From NCBI GenBank assembly GCA_001824435.1, contig MHXH01000026.1, positions 1-55,774 of the forward strand: a stretch of 55,774 nt of DNA, given 5' to 3'. The translations under genes and the position numbers were made by a program. The notes under the pieces were generated by a model that saw nothing but the letters and a program-made list of their open reading frames with translations, was not told where the DNA came from and ran no database searches. Shown here piece after piece: positions 47,562-55,665 of the stretch (the stretch's first letter is position 1; the number at the start of each line of letters is the position of its first letter). This DNA comes from Parcubacteria group bacterium RIFCSPLOWO2_01_FULL_48_18. GTDB taxonomy: Bacteria; Patescibacteriota; Minisyncoccia; UBA6257; WO2-01-48-18.

Positions 47562-48347
47562 TCATTCAAATACAATCACTATAAGGGATCTCTCATGTCC
47601 GTAATGCTCTGAATCTTCACTATTCATTTTTCCCGAAAATTTTGCAATTCGATCTTTTAAATCGTCACTTCTTTCTAAAAAGAGCCTTTGGAAATCGTGA
47701 TTCTTCACATAATGCTCAAAACCATCAGTGAATACAAAGATGCGGTCTCCTCTTTGAAGGTCCAAAACACCACGCCCTAAATGATCGACCATTTCTGATT
47801 CACCATTAATAACTGCGTAAGGAGTGCATGCTCCCGTGGACATAAATTTAAGATTCATGTCTTTGTCAAAATGTGCTACAAAAGAATCGCAGATGGATGC
47901 CCAGTATGCTTTATTCTCACGAATAATAACAAATGAACCCGTAGCCGAATAAAACCCTGTTTTATTTCCTGATATATCAGTTTTACCTATTTTTTTATTG
48001 TAGTCGGCAACAGCATTATTTGCTTCTTTAAAGACATTTATTATTTCTTCCGCATTGAACGTGGTATATTTTACTTTAACGCTTTTTAACACTGCTTCAC
48101 AAAATATCTTGGCAACTTCTCCTGCGGGCGACGGATCAGGATATTTTTTATTACTTTCAGCTAACTTCAGAAAGTTTAAAGTAACGCCATCAGAAACAAC
48201 AAAAATAGGAGGCGTATCTGATACAATTAAATAATCTTCTTGGGGATGTCGGTAATTTTCTGTTACATACTCAGTAAGATTCCTTTCCTTGGCAAAGTGC
48301 TGAATTACTTCTTTTGTAGCCTGTTCTAAGACTGAAAATGTTTTCAT
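47562..48347 (-). CDS. PP2C-family phosphatase-like protein
   Basis: A 261-residue protein. PPM/PP2C features: Q-E-D-Y-L-I-V-S-D, V-V-S-D-G-V-T (metal-binding Asp-Gly), G-S-F-V-I-I-R-E-N-K-A-Y-W-A-S-I-C-D-S (Asp in the strand), and G-D-R-I-F-V-F-T-D-G-F-E-H-Y. Variation at the first Asp-Gly (D-G-V-T instead of D-G-M-G-G) suggests a divergent enzyme. The protein is AT-rich in codon use. A second PP2C phosphatase lies at 53504. Confidence 0.75.
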   Translation of the reverse strand: MKTFSVLEQATKEVIQHFAKERNLTEYVTENYRHPQEDYLIVSDTPPIFVVSDGVTLNFLKLAESNKKYPDPSPAGEVAKIFCEAVLKSVKVKYTTFNAEEIINVFKEANNAVADYNKKIGKTDISGNKTGFYSATGSFVIIRENKAYWASICDSFVAHFDKDMNLKFMSTGACTPYAVINGESEMVDHLGRGVLDLQRGDRIFVFTDGFEHYVKNHDFQRLFLERSDDLKDRIAKFSGKMNSEDSEHYGHERSLIVIVFE

Positions 48348-48507
48348 TTACTTTTTGAGAGCCGCCGATGCTCTTCTGTATTAACAAGCCCCCCAACGTT
48401 TATATTTCTTTGGACGCCCATCAGGATGTCTCGCTCCGCAAGGACACGACGGATCGTTGCGGCCCGCCTTCGTTCACCCCTGAAAAACTTCGGCGAGCAA
48501 GCCGATT

Positions 48508-48768
48508 TTATCTATAAATGTCTTTGCGGTGGCCGATGCGCAGAACATAAACTATTTTATCTCTGGAATTAACGTCGTATAAAATTCGATGATCCCCAAC
48601 GCGAGTCCTGAATTGAGCCAATCTTCTATCTTTTAAATGTTTAGTGTTGGGCCTATATGGATTTTGAACCAATGACAAAAGCGCCCGATCTATTCTTGGT
48701 AAAATCGAGCGCTCTAATTTTCTTAAATCTTTTTCAGCGGCAGGGCTCAAAAAAATCTAAAAGTTCAT
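48508..48768 (-). pseudogene. RelE-like toxin with an amber codon at position 4
   Basis: From ATG 48768, which overlaps the antitoxin stop as ATGA, the frame reads M-N-F-stop-I-F-L-S-P-A-A-E-K-D-L-R-K-L. It continues as a complete RelE fold (L-K-D-R-R-L-A-Q-F-R-T-R-V-G-D-H-R-I-L-Y-D-V, V-Y-V-L-R-I-G-H-R-K-D-I-Y-R). The TAG at 48759-48757 interrupts an otherwise ideal toxin N-terminus. Translation could restart at the TTG at 48750 and give 80 residues missing the first strand. So the gene is either inactivated by one mutation or kept at low level by a poor start. Confidence 0.75.
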
Positions 48769-48977
48769 TTTAACAAACTCTTTCTTAGCTCTCTATAAGT
48801 TTTAGCTTTTTTATAATCTTTTCTTGCTTCTCTAATACTCTCTAAGAGCTGTGGCGAAGAAAGTTCAGAAATAATATCTTCGATTTGCTGCCATTGATTT
48901 AAAGATAAAACCACCAAAGGCGAGCGCTCCTTCTTGATTTGAATATTGATATTTTTCAATAAAGTTTGAGTAGTCAT
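48765..48977 (-). CDS. Antitoxin partner of the RelE-like toxin
   Basis: A 70-residue protein from M-T-T-Q-T-L-L-K-N. The pattern (I-K-K-E-R-S-P-L-V-V-L-S-L-N-Q-W-Q-Q-I-E-D-I-I-x-E-L) resembles Phd/YefM-type antitoxins, with a basic, helical C-terminus that would bind the toxin. Its TGA overlaps the toxin's ATG by two bases. A longer reading from 49037 has no conserved residues in its first 20 codons. Confidence 0.72.
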   Translation of the reverse strand: MTTQTLLKNINIQIKKERSPLVVLSLNQWQQIEDIISELSSPQLLESIREARKDYKKAKTYRELRKSLLK

Positions 48978-49054
48978 AACCCAAGCATAAAATAACAAAA
49001 TTAATAAGTCAAAATCTATCCCTACGCCCCATGACATCTTTTGATCTTCAATAA

Positions 49055-49585
49055 CTAACCGCGGGAATAATGATTAAAATATTTCTCAAATGTATCGGCT
49101 GGTGTTTGTCCAGTCGTATCAATAAAGTTTTCTTTACCGACCGCGTTTTTTATCGCCTCAAGTTCGGCACAAACCGCCGATATACGATTAATTCCCGTTG
49201 TCCAGCATTCACGTTCTTTATCTCTTTTAACCATTTCTGCTTTAGTTGGGAATAGAACCTTAATTTCCAACTTATTCCCGAATTCTTTCTTAAACATTTC
49301 GAAAAATTCCAGATAATTGCCGAGGATAATGTAATCGAGTACAACATTATTTTCGCTGTTGTTAAATATTTTCTTAACCTCGGTAAGAATCTTTTCTTGC
49401 GCTTGTTTCAACTTTTCAGAATTCTCCGGAAACCACTGACCACCGTTAGGAAAGAATTCGGTATCCAAATCATCGCCATCAATCTTAATAAATCCGCATC
49501 TTTCAATCAATAAATCGGCAATCGTGGTTTTACCAGAACCTCCGGGACCAGTTAAAATTAACACCTTTTTCTCGCTATTTTTCAT
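49055..49585 (-). CDS. P-loop kinase/AAA_33-like protein
   Basis: A 176-residue protein with Walker A G-P-G-G-S-G-K-T-T at about residues 13-21, a D-G-D-D-L region and an Arg-bearing lid (V-K-R-D-K-E-R). It resembles small-molecule or nucleoside kinases and zeta-toxin-like P-loop enzymes; the substrate cannot be read from the sequence. The start was set at M-K-N-S-E-K-K because ten upstream codons share a leader (ATGTCATGGG) with the antitoxin gene. Confidence 0.72.
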   Translation of the reverse strand: MKNSEKKVLILTGPGGSGKTTIADLLIERCGFIKIDGDDLDTEFFPNGGQWFPENSEKLKQAQEKILTEVKKIFNNSENNVVLDYIILGNYLEFFEMFKKEFGNKLEIKVLFPTKAEMVKRDKERECWTTGINRISAVCAELEAIKNAVGKENFIDTTGQTPADTFEKYFNHYSRG

Positions 49586-49624
49586 AGTTTTTATCGTTCC
49601 TATTTCCCATGACATCTTTGGTTT

Positions 49625-49900
49625 TTACTCTCTATCCCGCATAAATCTTTGATTCCTTTTCAACCATAATTTCCTGAAGAGCGGCATGGTCAGCGTTGAA
49701 AGCATAAACGCCACTGCAGGTACCACTGCATTCAGCCACGGTCGCGAAATATCAATCGCCCACATATACACTCCGACTGCCAAATAAGTAAAAAGCGTTA
49801 GTAGAATCCGCCGCGTCCAGCTGGTTTCCCATGCTTTATCGGCTTCAACTCGCAGATTTCGTTCTTCAATTTTTTGAACTTTTTGTTCTATACTTTCCAT
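49625..49900 (-). CDS. Small two-span membrane protein
   Basis: A 91-residue protein with an N-terminal coiled coil (V-Q-K-I-E-E-R-N-L-R-V-E), two membrane helices (about 32-50 and 55-73), and a basic tail. Family not recognised. It lies 39 bases upstream of the kinase gene on the same strand. Confidence 0.7.
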   Translation of the reverse strand: MESIEQKVQKIEERNLRVEADKAWETSWTRRILLTLFTYLAVGVYMWAIDISRPWLNAVVPAVAFMLSTLTMPLFRKLWLKRNQRFMRDRE

Positions 49901-49933
49901 ATTTTTCGCTCTTAGTACGAACAGCAGCGCGTG

Positions 49934-50308
49934 TTACGCGCCGTCTTCCACCAACGCAATTTGATTACCTTCCGAGTCCTTAAAAAAGGCGGCTCTTCCC
50001 CACGGAAATTCTATGATGTCTCCCGCAATCTTAAGCGAATTAATCTGGTTTGTATCAATAAAAAATTTCGCGCCGCTTGCCTTAAGCTCTTCTACTGCAT
50101 TTTCAAGATTCGCTACGCGGAATTCCAATCCGCTCTCGGTGCCACCGTGAAGATACAGGTGAATTTCCGCTCCCGCGGCCTCAAACGACGCCCAGTCCGC
50201 TTCTTTACAGATGAGCCGCGATCCCAGCACGTCACGGTAAAAAGCAACCGCGCGATTTAAATCATGTACCCGTATATCAATAATCAACTTCTTCAACTCG
50301 GGTTTCAT
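49934..50308 (-). CDS. Glyoxalase/VOC superfamily protein
   Basis: A 124-residue protein with the VOC fold pattern I-I-D-I-R-V-H-D-L-N-R-A-V-A-F-Y-R-D-V-L-G at the N-terminus and F-F-K-D-S-E-G-N-Q-I-A-L-V-E at the C-terminus, including the likely metal Glu. The first metal His is replaced in I-D-I-R-V, so the metal site may differ. The substrate is unknown. Confidence 0.82.
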   Translation of the reverse strand: MKPELKKLIIDIRVHDLNRAVAFYRDVLGSRLICKEADWASFEAAGAEIHLYLHGGTESGLEFRVANLENAVEELKASGAKFFIDTNQINSLKIAGDIIEFPWGRAAFFKDSEGNQIALVEDGA

Positions 50309-50317
50309 GTATTTTGG

Positions 50318-50563
50318 CTAATCCCATTCTTGAAGAACGCGCCCATCTCTATCCACCTCAATATAGCTCGGTTCCGGAAGTTCCATTCGATTTTCGGCGA
50401 TCATTCGGTATACACACGAAGTTCCTTTATCGTTCCGCGAATCATACGCGACGCCACGGTATTCTACTACTTGAGGAAATTGCCGATATTTCCAATCGTA
50501 GACAAATTCTTCTATTCGTGAATCACCGGGTTGTTTTTCACGTTTACGCTCCATAAATTTCAC
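50318..50563 (-). CDS. Hypothetical 81-residue protein
   Basis: A short acidic/basic protein with no motif I recognise, 9 bases downstream-adjacent to the VOC gene on the same strand. It contains W-K-Y-R-Q-F-P-Q-V-V-E-Y-R-G-V-A-Y and ends V-L-Q-E-W-D. Confidence 0.6.
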   Translation of the reverse strand: MKFMERKREKQPGDSRIEEFVYDWKYRQFPQVVEYRGVAYDSRNDKGTSCVYRMIAENRMELPEPSYIEVDRDGRVLQEWD

Positions 50564-50592
50564 CTTATTGCTTACAACGCATCAGGTTTTTG

Positions 50593-51243
50593 TCACAATT
50601 TAAACGATCGTCTTAAGATTTCTGCTGCTTTCCGCGGGTTCCCTCTCCCTATAGGAAAATAGCACGGCGCAACGCGAACGCGCAAACCCGAAATTCTTTC
50701 TGCTTCTTCAGTTTGTTTACCGCTCCAGCATTCGGATAACTTTAGCGGCTTTCCCGTTAACGTCTTATACACCAACCCGCCGAATGCGACTATCTTTTTT
50801 GGTTTAACTATGTTTATTTCTTCTGCCAACAACTTCATTTGATGATGTATCACCTTTGTATCCGGATACGCGCTATGGCTATAACAGCATTTTACCGCGT
50901 TGGTCAAAAACAACTTGCCCCTCATTAACTCCCTTTGCAGCTGTTTTGTATGCCGCAATGTCCAATCCGCTCTCGGCGGCAACCCGTACGCGACTTTCTT
51001 ACTGACTAATCCTCCATCTGCCAACACTTTCCAAAATTGCCGCACCCCTATAAACGGAAACCGATCTCCGTGATATTCCGGACTGGAACTTAAGTTTCTA
51101 TAAGTCGGATTTATCAAAACAAGCATCAGTCGGGGGTTCACCACGCCATAGCCATGAATGTGCTGCAGTTTATTTTTTTCCGTTTTGCAAAACTTACATT
51201 TGTCTGCCTGCGTATATAACTTTTGCAATTTCGTATTTCTCAT
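50593..51243 (-). CDS. Uracil-DNA glycosylase-superfamily protein
   Basis: A 216-residue protein. C-K-F-C (residues 16-19) at the N-terminus and further Cys (K-C-C-Y, S-E-C-W, A-P-C-Y) suggest an Fe-S cluster as in family 4 enzymes. G-Y-G-V-V-N-P-R-L-M-L-V-L-I-N-P is motif A-like, and L-F-L-T-N-A-V-K-C-C and V-A-F-G-G-L-V follow the family order. The C-terminal motif P-C-Y-F-P-I-G-R-G-N replaces the usual H-P-S. The role in base-excision repair is inference. Confidence 0.78.
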   Translation of the reverse strand: MRNTKLQKLYTQADKCKFCKTEKNKLQHIHGYGVVNPRLMLVLINPTYRNLSSSPEYHGDRFPFIGVRQFWKVLADGGLVSKKVAYGLPPRADWTLRHTKQLQRELMRGKLFLTNAVKCCYSHSAYPDTKVIHHQMKLLAEEINIVKPKKIVAFGGLVYKTLTGKPLKLSECWSGKQTEEAERISGLRVRVAPCYFPIGRGNPRKAAEILRRSFKL

Positions 51244-51263
51244 GATCCATGACGCTTCTGCTA

Positions 51264-53255
51264 TTAACCAACGCGCACAAACTCATCTTTTCTGATATTT
51301 TTCAATCTCTGAACAATGGCTTCGCGCGAAATTTCTTCATAGTCCAAAAGTTCTTCCGGTTTTCCGCTTTTGGGCATTTTTCGAACCGCGAGCGAATGTA
51401 CAACTATCCTGCTTCCGGCCAAGGCGCTCGTAACCGCCTCGCCAATTCCTCCTTCGGCAAAATGATCTTCAACTGTAATGATTGTTCTTGTTTCACGCGC
51501 GGCTTTTTGAAGCGTTTCCACATCAATGGGTTTAACGCTATAAAGATCGATGACGCGCACCATAATTCCCTCTTTCTTCAACTCTTCGTATGCCGCCAAT
51601 GCTTCATGAAGCGTAATGCCTGCGGCAACCACGGTAGCCGCATCGTTCGGCGATTGATGCAACACCTTTGATCCTCCAATCGGAAATGCTTCGGTCAGCT
51701 CATACAAAATCGGGGTGTCTTTTCTGGTGGTACGAATATATACAATTCCTTTATATGCTACCGCTCCTTCGACAAGTTTTTCTGCTGACACTGCATCAGA
51801 CGGGTACAATACCGCGCTGCCAAGAATCGTTCGAAACATAGCCAAATCCTCAAGTCCCATCTGCGAAGCGCCGTCTTCTCCAATCGACACGCCCGCGTGG
51901 GAACCGCAGAATTTGATACCTGCCCCGAGCGCAGTCGAGGGGTTCGCATTCGAGTACTGCGACATCCTAATCTGATCAAATGCTCGCGTAAAAAAAGCCG
52001 CAAACGTGGATACAAACGGAATTTTCCCTCTTCGAGAAAAACCCAAAGCCGCTCCCACCATATTCTGTTCGGCAATGTACATTTCAAAAAATCTATCGGG
52101 GTATGCCTTTTTGAATGTTTCTGAAAACGTAGAGTTGCTCACTTCGGCATCAAGCACGACCATATTGGGATATTTCGGAAATATACGAACTAAGGCGTTT
52201 CCGTATGCTTTTCGCGTCGCGACCGGTTTGCCTTTAGCGTAATCGAAGAGTTTATCTGCCGCAGACGAAACTGTCCCAACCGTTTCAAAGTCTATACCCT
52301 CATTCGCGCGAATCGGGGGTAGGATTTCAGGCGGGGGTTTTTTAATTTCGCCGCGAACGCCTTTATCTATTGCCCCCAATTCTCCCAACGCTTTCTGCAA
52401 TTCTTCTTTACTTAATACTTTACCGTGCCAACCGTCCTGATTTTCAATAAATGATACACCCTTGCCTTTTATGGTTTTCGCGATAATCATGCGCGGAGCA
52501 TTACTTTCCTCGCCTACCGCCTTTTCATACGCATCAAGTATTTCCAAAAAAGAATGTCCGTCAATAACATACGTCTTCCAGCCGAATGACGAAATACGTT
52601 TTTCGTACGCCGCGACATCGTGCCCGTACATCGTTTCTCCCCGCTGACCCAATCGATTTACATCCAGAATGCCAATAAGATTATCCAAGCCGTAGTGTGC
52701 CGCAATTTGCATTGCCTCCCAGACTGATCCTTCTGCCATCTCGCTATCGCCCAAAAGCACATACGTACGGTACGGCAGCTTATCAACATATTTGGCATTC
52801 AATGCCATGCCCACGCCGATCGAAAGTCCTTGTCCTAAAGAGCCGGTAGCTGCTTCGGTGAACGGAAAAGCAGGCGTCGGATGCCCCTCGAGCGGGCTGC
52901 CGAATTTTCTGAAGGTCAGCAACTCTTCCGGACTTACTTTTCCCGCCGCTGCCCAGAGAGAATAAAAAAGGGGCGACGCATGCCCCTTGGAAAAAATCAG
53001 CCGGTCATTGTTCGGATAATCAGGATTATCAAGATCATAGCGGAAGAAACCGCCCGCCGCAGACGAGACTCGCTCATCGGAAGATGAGTGGCCGAACAAA
53101 AGCGCGCACATCAAATCCGTCGCCGAAAGAGACGATGTCGGATGACCTGACCCGGCTTCAGTTGAAGAAATTAATATATAGTAACGGATGAGCCTGGAAA
53201 ACTCTTCCAGATTACGTATATTTACCCCACGCAAATTTATTCCACGCGCGCTCAT
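51264..53255 (-). CDS. tkt: Transketolase with in-frame repeat insertion
   Basis: A 663-residue thiamine-diphosphate enzyme of the non-oxidative pentose phosphate pathway. It has an N-terminal ThDP-binding half (G-S-G-H-P-T-S-S-L-S-A-T-D at 35-47, G-D-S-E-M-A-E-G-S-V-W-E-A at 169-181), a Pyr domain (E-M-Y-I-A-E-Q-N-M-V-G at 391-401) and a C-terminal transketolase domain. Normal sequence around D-Q-I-R-M-x-Q-Y-S-N...I-K-F-C-G-S-H-A-G-V is interrupted by A-N-P-S-T-A-L-G-A-G (437-446), encoded by a dispersed palindromic repeat. The start overlaps DUF2061 by 44 bases; no better start is visible. Confidence 0.93.
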   Translation of the reverse strand: MSARGINLRGVNIRNLEEFSRLIRYYILISSTEAGSGHPTSSLSATDLMCALLFGHSSSDERVSSAAGGFFRYDLDNPDYPNNDRLIFSKGHASPLFYSLWAAAGKVSPEELLTFRKFGSPLEGHPTPAFPFTEAATGSLGQGLSIGVGMALNAKYVDKLPYRTYVLLGDSEMAEGSVWEAMQIAAHYGLDNLIGILDVNRLGQRGETMYGHDVAAYEKRISSFGWKTYVIDGHSFLEILDAYEKAVGEESNAPRMIIAKTIKGKGVSFIENQDGWHGKVLSKEELQKALGELGAIDKGVRGEIKKPPPEILPPIRANEGIDFETVGTVSSAADKLFDYAKGKPVATRKAYGNALVRIFPKYPNMVVLDAEVSNSTFSETFKKAYPDRFFEMYIAEQNMVGAALGFSRRGKIPFVSTFAAFFTRAFDQIRMSQYSNANPSTALGAGIKFCGSHAGVSIGEDGASQMGLEDLAMFRTILGSAVLYPSDAVSAEKLVEGAVAYKGIVYIRTTRKDTPILYELTEAFPIGGSKVLHQSPNDAATVVAAGITLHEALAAYEELKKEGIMVRVIDLYSVKPIDVETLQKAARETRTIITVEDHFAEGGIGEAVTSALAGSRIVVHSLAVRKMPKSGKPEELLDYEEISREAIVQRLKNIRKDEFVRVG
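51923..51942. repeat. CCCCGAGCGCAGTCGAGGGG repeat inside transketolase
   Basis: A 20-bp imperfect palindrome that supplies the extra residues P-S-T-A-L-G in the enzyme. It keeps the reading frame. Related copies lie at 37407-37425 and 46227-46273. Confidence 0.85.
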
Positions 53256-53427
53256 GAACGTAATAAGCGACTGTACTCAATACCTGCCCGAGCGACGTGA
53301 TACCTAACGACAACAAAAATCTGCCGGTCACAACGTAGGCGCCGATAAAATTCATGAGGATCGCAATCACGCGCCACGAAATCATTTTAACGAACGTTCG
53401 CGTTTTCGTTTCTTGAAAAAAACCCAT
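53212..53427 (-). CDS. DUF2061 membrane protein
   Basis: A 71-residue protein with K-T-R-T-F-V-K-M-I-S-W-R-V-I-A-I near the N-terminus and Y-Y-V-H-E-R-A-W-N-K-F-A-W-G at the C-terminus, the DUF2061 signatures. Two membrane helices lie between. The ATG sits at the expected transcription start of an extended -10 promoter, so the message is probably leaderless. It overlaps the transketolase start. Confidence 0.85.
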   Translation of the reverse strand: MGFFQETKTRTFVKMISWRVIAILMNFIGAYVVTGRFLLSLGITSLGQVLSTVAYYVHERAWNKFAWGKYT

Positions 53428-53433
53428 ACTATT

Positions 53434-53442
53434 ATTATATCA
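53434..53442 (-). promoter_or_regulatory. Extended -10 promoter of the DUF2061-transketolase operon
   Basis: TGATATAAT on the minus strand, with the TATAAT 7 bases from the start codon. No good -35 is visible, which is usual for extended -10 promoters. Confidence 0.65.
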
Positions 53443-53503
53443 CATGGGCTCAGGCGTAAGACGCGGGACGTTGTTCTGCGTCGCCCTTCGACGGACAGAT
53501 CGG

Positions 53504-54475
53504 TTACGAAACAATATTCTGGGAAGAACTCTCTTTCGGCCCACCGAGCTTAATTACAACCGCAGTCATATCATCGTCTTTCGCGCGTGGATGCTTTTTT
53601 ACTTCGCCCGTTTCTGGATCTATTTCACCGCGCGGATGCTTTTCCTGACTTCGCGCTTTTGCTTTCTGCAATAGAACGTCCACCTCTTCCGCTACGCCCC
53701 CAACCTTCATCAATTCATCCAAAATCTCTTTCGAAGTAAGGTTATCGTGAACTCCATCAGAAGTAATAAGAAGTGTATCTCCGCCATGAATGTCGACAAC
53801 ATACATGCGCGGCTCTGCACGAAAGGTGCCAAGCGCCTGCGTTATTACATTTCGAGTCTTAAAAAGAGACCGCGCCGGTTCCGCAAGAGTTGCAGGGTCT
53901 TCCACGTCATTTAAGCTTGCCTGTAACTGTCGCGCCTGCTCCTCGTTTCCGGAAACTTCCCGGATCCGGCTATCATCGAGCGTTATCTGTTCCAAACTTT
54001 CATTACGGCGCAACACATACACGCGGCTGTCTCCGACGTTTCCTATTACGGCTTTCCGTTGATTATCCGGCCCTTTCCATAATTTTACAACCGAAGCAGT
54101 CGTTCCCATACCACGATACTCCGGTTTATCCAAAGAATCATTTAATATCCTGTTACTTGCCTCATTGAGAATACGCTCAATCTCGGTTTTCAACTCTTCT
54201 ACAGAAACATCTTCGCGCAATGCTCTGACGGCATTCTCTACATACTCCTTCGCCATTCGCGACGCCACCTCTCCAGAGGAGTGCCCGCCCATACCGTCAA
54301 ATACCGCAAAAAGTCCTTTCGCTTCATCAGAAAACCAGGCATCCTCGTTACTTTCTCCTCGCTCTGGACCTAAGTGCTTCACGCTCTCTCCGGCCGATTC
54401 AAAATATCTCTCCGCTCCCTCATGAGATGCTAAGGGTTGTTCATCCTTTCGTTTTAACTCTTCTGATGAAACCAT
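53504..54475 (-). CDS. PP2C-type protein phosphatase
   Basis: A 323-residue PPM-family Ser/Thr phosphatase. Motifs: R-G-E-S-N-E-D-A-W, F-A-V-F-D-G-M-G-G-H-S-S-G-E, G-M-G-T-T-A-S-V-V-K, G-N-V-G-D-S-R-V-Y-V-L-R, L-L-I-T-S-D-G-V-H-D-N-L and D-D-M-T-A-V-V. All metal ligands are present. The protein is cytoplasmic, with a charged N-terminal extension of about 35 residues. No protein kinase is visible in the window. Confidence 0.92.
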   Translation of the reverse strand: MVSSEELKRKDEQPLASHEGAERYFESAGESVKHLGPERGESNEDAWFSDEAKGLFAVFDGMGGHSSGEVASRMAKEYVENAVRALREDVSVEELKTEIERILNEASNRILNDSLDKPEYRGMGTTASVVKLWKGPDNQRKAVIGNVGDSRVYVLRRNESLEQITLDDSRIREVSGNEEQARQLQASLNDVEDPATLAEPARSLFKTRNVITQALGTFRAEPRMYVVDIHGGDTLLITSDGVHDNLTSKEILDELMKVGGVAEEVDVLLQKAKARSQEKHPRGEIDPETGEVKKHPRAKDDDMTAVVIKLGGPKESSSQNIVS

Positions 54476-54567
54476 AGTGAAATTTTCTTAATGTGGAATT
54501 ATATAACTCTGCTCGAACATTTTTTGAACGGAACTGACCGCCTCCGCTTCACTCCGGCGGAACGCTC

Positions 54568-54646
54568 GGGCGCGGCGGAATTCCCCCCACACCTCTTCGA
54601 GTCTAAAGACTCATCAGAGTCTGAACGACCCCCTTCCGCCGCGCCC
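54568..54646. repeat. GC-rich inverted repeat with CTTCGAG-type interior
   Basis: Perfect 13-bp arms GGGCGCGGCGGAA / TTCCGCCGCGCCC flank C-T-C-T-T-C-G-A-G-T-C-T-style hairpin units. The interior resembles the block at 13284-13330. It fills most of the 205-base spacer between the phosphatase and hydrolase-Nudix genes. Confidence 0.7.
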
Positions 54647-54680
54647 TCGCTTCTAGCATTTCAGCGAAAAAATCCGGCGG

Positions 54681-55661
54681 CTATGTCTTATTCTCTAACT
54701 TCTCAATTCTGTTTGCAACATCATCAAATCTGTCCTTGTCGTCTAATCTCTCTCGTACTTCCGCAAAGGTTAGCCAATACCCACCTTTACCCTCCAAAAC
54801 ATCAAATTTTTCTTGGTCCGTTGAATACAAAAACATGTATCTGATAATTTTTCGTTCGTTCCAAAGTGTGATTGAAGTGCCTAGATATTTCAATTCTTCA
54901 GCGAGAACATCAATTTGCAGCTCTTCTTTTGTCTCGCGGATTATGGCTTGCGTCGGTGTTTCTCCAAATTCAATTTCACCCCCGAAATAACCCCAATCTG
55001 GTTTTTTATGTCCGCGCCTGTCTTGAATCAAAATTTGATGTTTTGAATTGATGGGAACGATAAGGGCTTTACGGTTATCGAAGTCAATAATTTTTTCCAG
55101 CAATTCGGGAAATTCTTCCGTTCCAATATCGCCAAGTGTGTAATGTCCGTGTCCTTTTAGTTCGATAACCGCACCGCCTAATGCTTGGTGAAAAAATTTC
55201 AAACTTTCTTTTCCTTCCCCTTCTTCATCATCGGCAGTAAACATTACAATTTCGATTACTCTCGATTTTATACTTTCATCAATCGAGTAAGTATAAAATT
55301 CCTTCCGAAATTCATCGTCTTTGTCAGGAATTTTCCACGGAGCCACGAGAATAAGTTTGAAAATTTTTCTCTTTGTTTCTCCGAGCCAGCGAACCAAAAA
55401 AGCGGAGCCGCAACTATGCCCGACTAAAATTGTATTCTCGCTAACTTCGTATTTCTCAAATTCTGCTTTGAATTTTTGATAATTCGGTTCCCACGGGTCG
55501 GGCATGAGCGGTGTTTCGGTTTCTATTCCAGCGGCTACGAGATTTCGTTTGAGCCACGGAATCCAATGTTTATCATAAGTCCTTGTTTCGGGATTCATCG
55601 CTTTCTCTGCGTCCGAAGGACAACCGTGAATGATTATGCAGTTTGTATTTTTTGTATCCAT
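54681..55661 (-). CDS. Fusion of RBBP9-like serine hydrolase and Nudix hydrolase
   Basis: A 326-residue two-domain protein. Residues 1-193 form an alpha/beta hydrolase of the RBBP9/YdeN type (I-I-I-H-G-C-P, nucleophile elbow G-H-S-C-G-S, late G-H-G-H-Y). Residues 196-320 form a Nudix domain with the box G-G-E-I-E-F-G-E-T-P-T-Q-A-I-I-R-E-T-K-E-E-L. The fusion may couple hydrolysis of a nucleoside-diphosphate compound to deacylation, but no substrate can be named. Its start is 4 bases after the stop of a partial upstream gene. Confidence 0.85.
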   Translation of the reverse strand: MDTKNTNCIIIHGCPSDAEKAMNPETRTYDKHWIPWLKRNLVAAGIETETPLMPDPWEPNYQKFKAEFEKYEVSENTILVGHSCGSAFLVRWLGETKRKIFKLILVAPWKIPDKDDEFRKEFYTYSIDESIKSRVIEIVMFTADDEEGEGKESLKFFHQALGGAVIELKGHGHYTLGDIGTEEFPELLEKIIDFDNRKALIVPINSKHQILIQDRRGHKKPDWGYFGGEIEFGETPTQAIIRETKEELQIDVLAEELKYLGTSITLWNERKIIRYMFLYSTDQEKFDVLEGKGGYWLTFAEVRERLDDKDRFDDVANRIEKLENKT

Positions 55662-55665
55662 AGTT

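Noticed and set aside
48757-48759. TAG or TGA recoding as a sense codon in this organism
   Set aside because: infA and rpsI end correctly at TAG and mreD and the antitoxin at TGA, so all three stops seem active.
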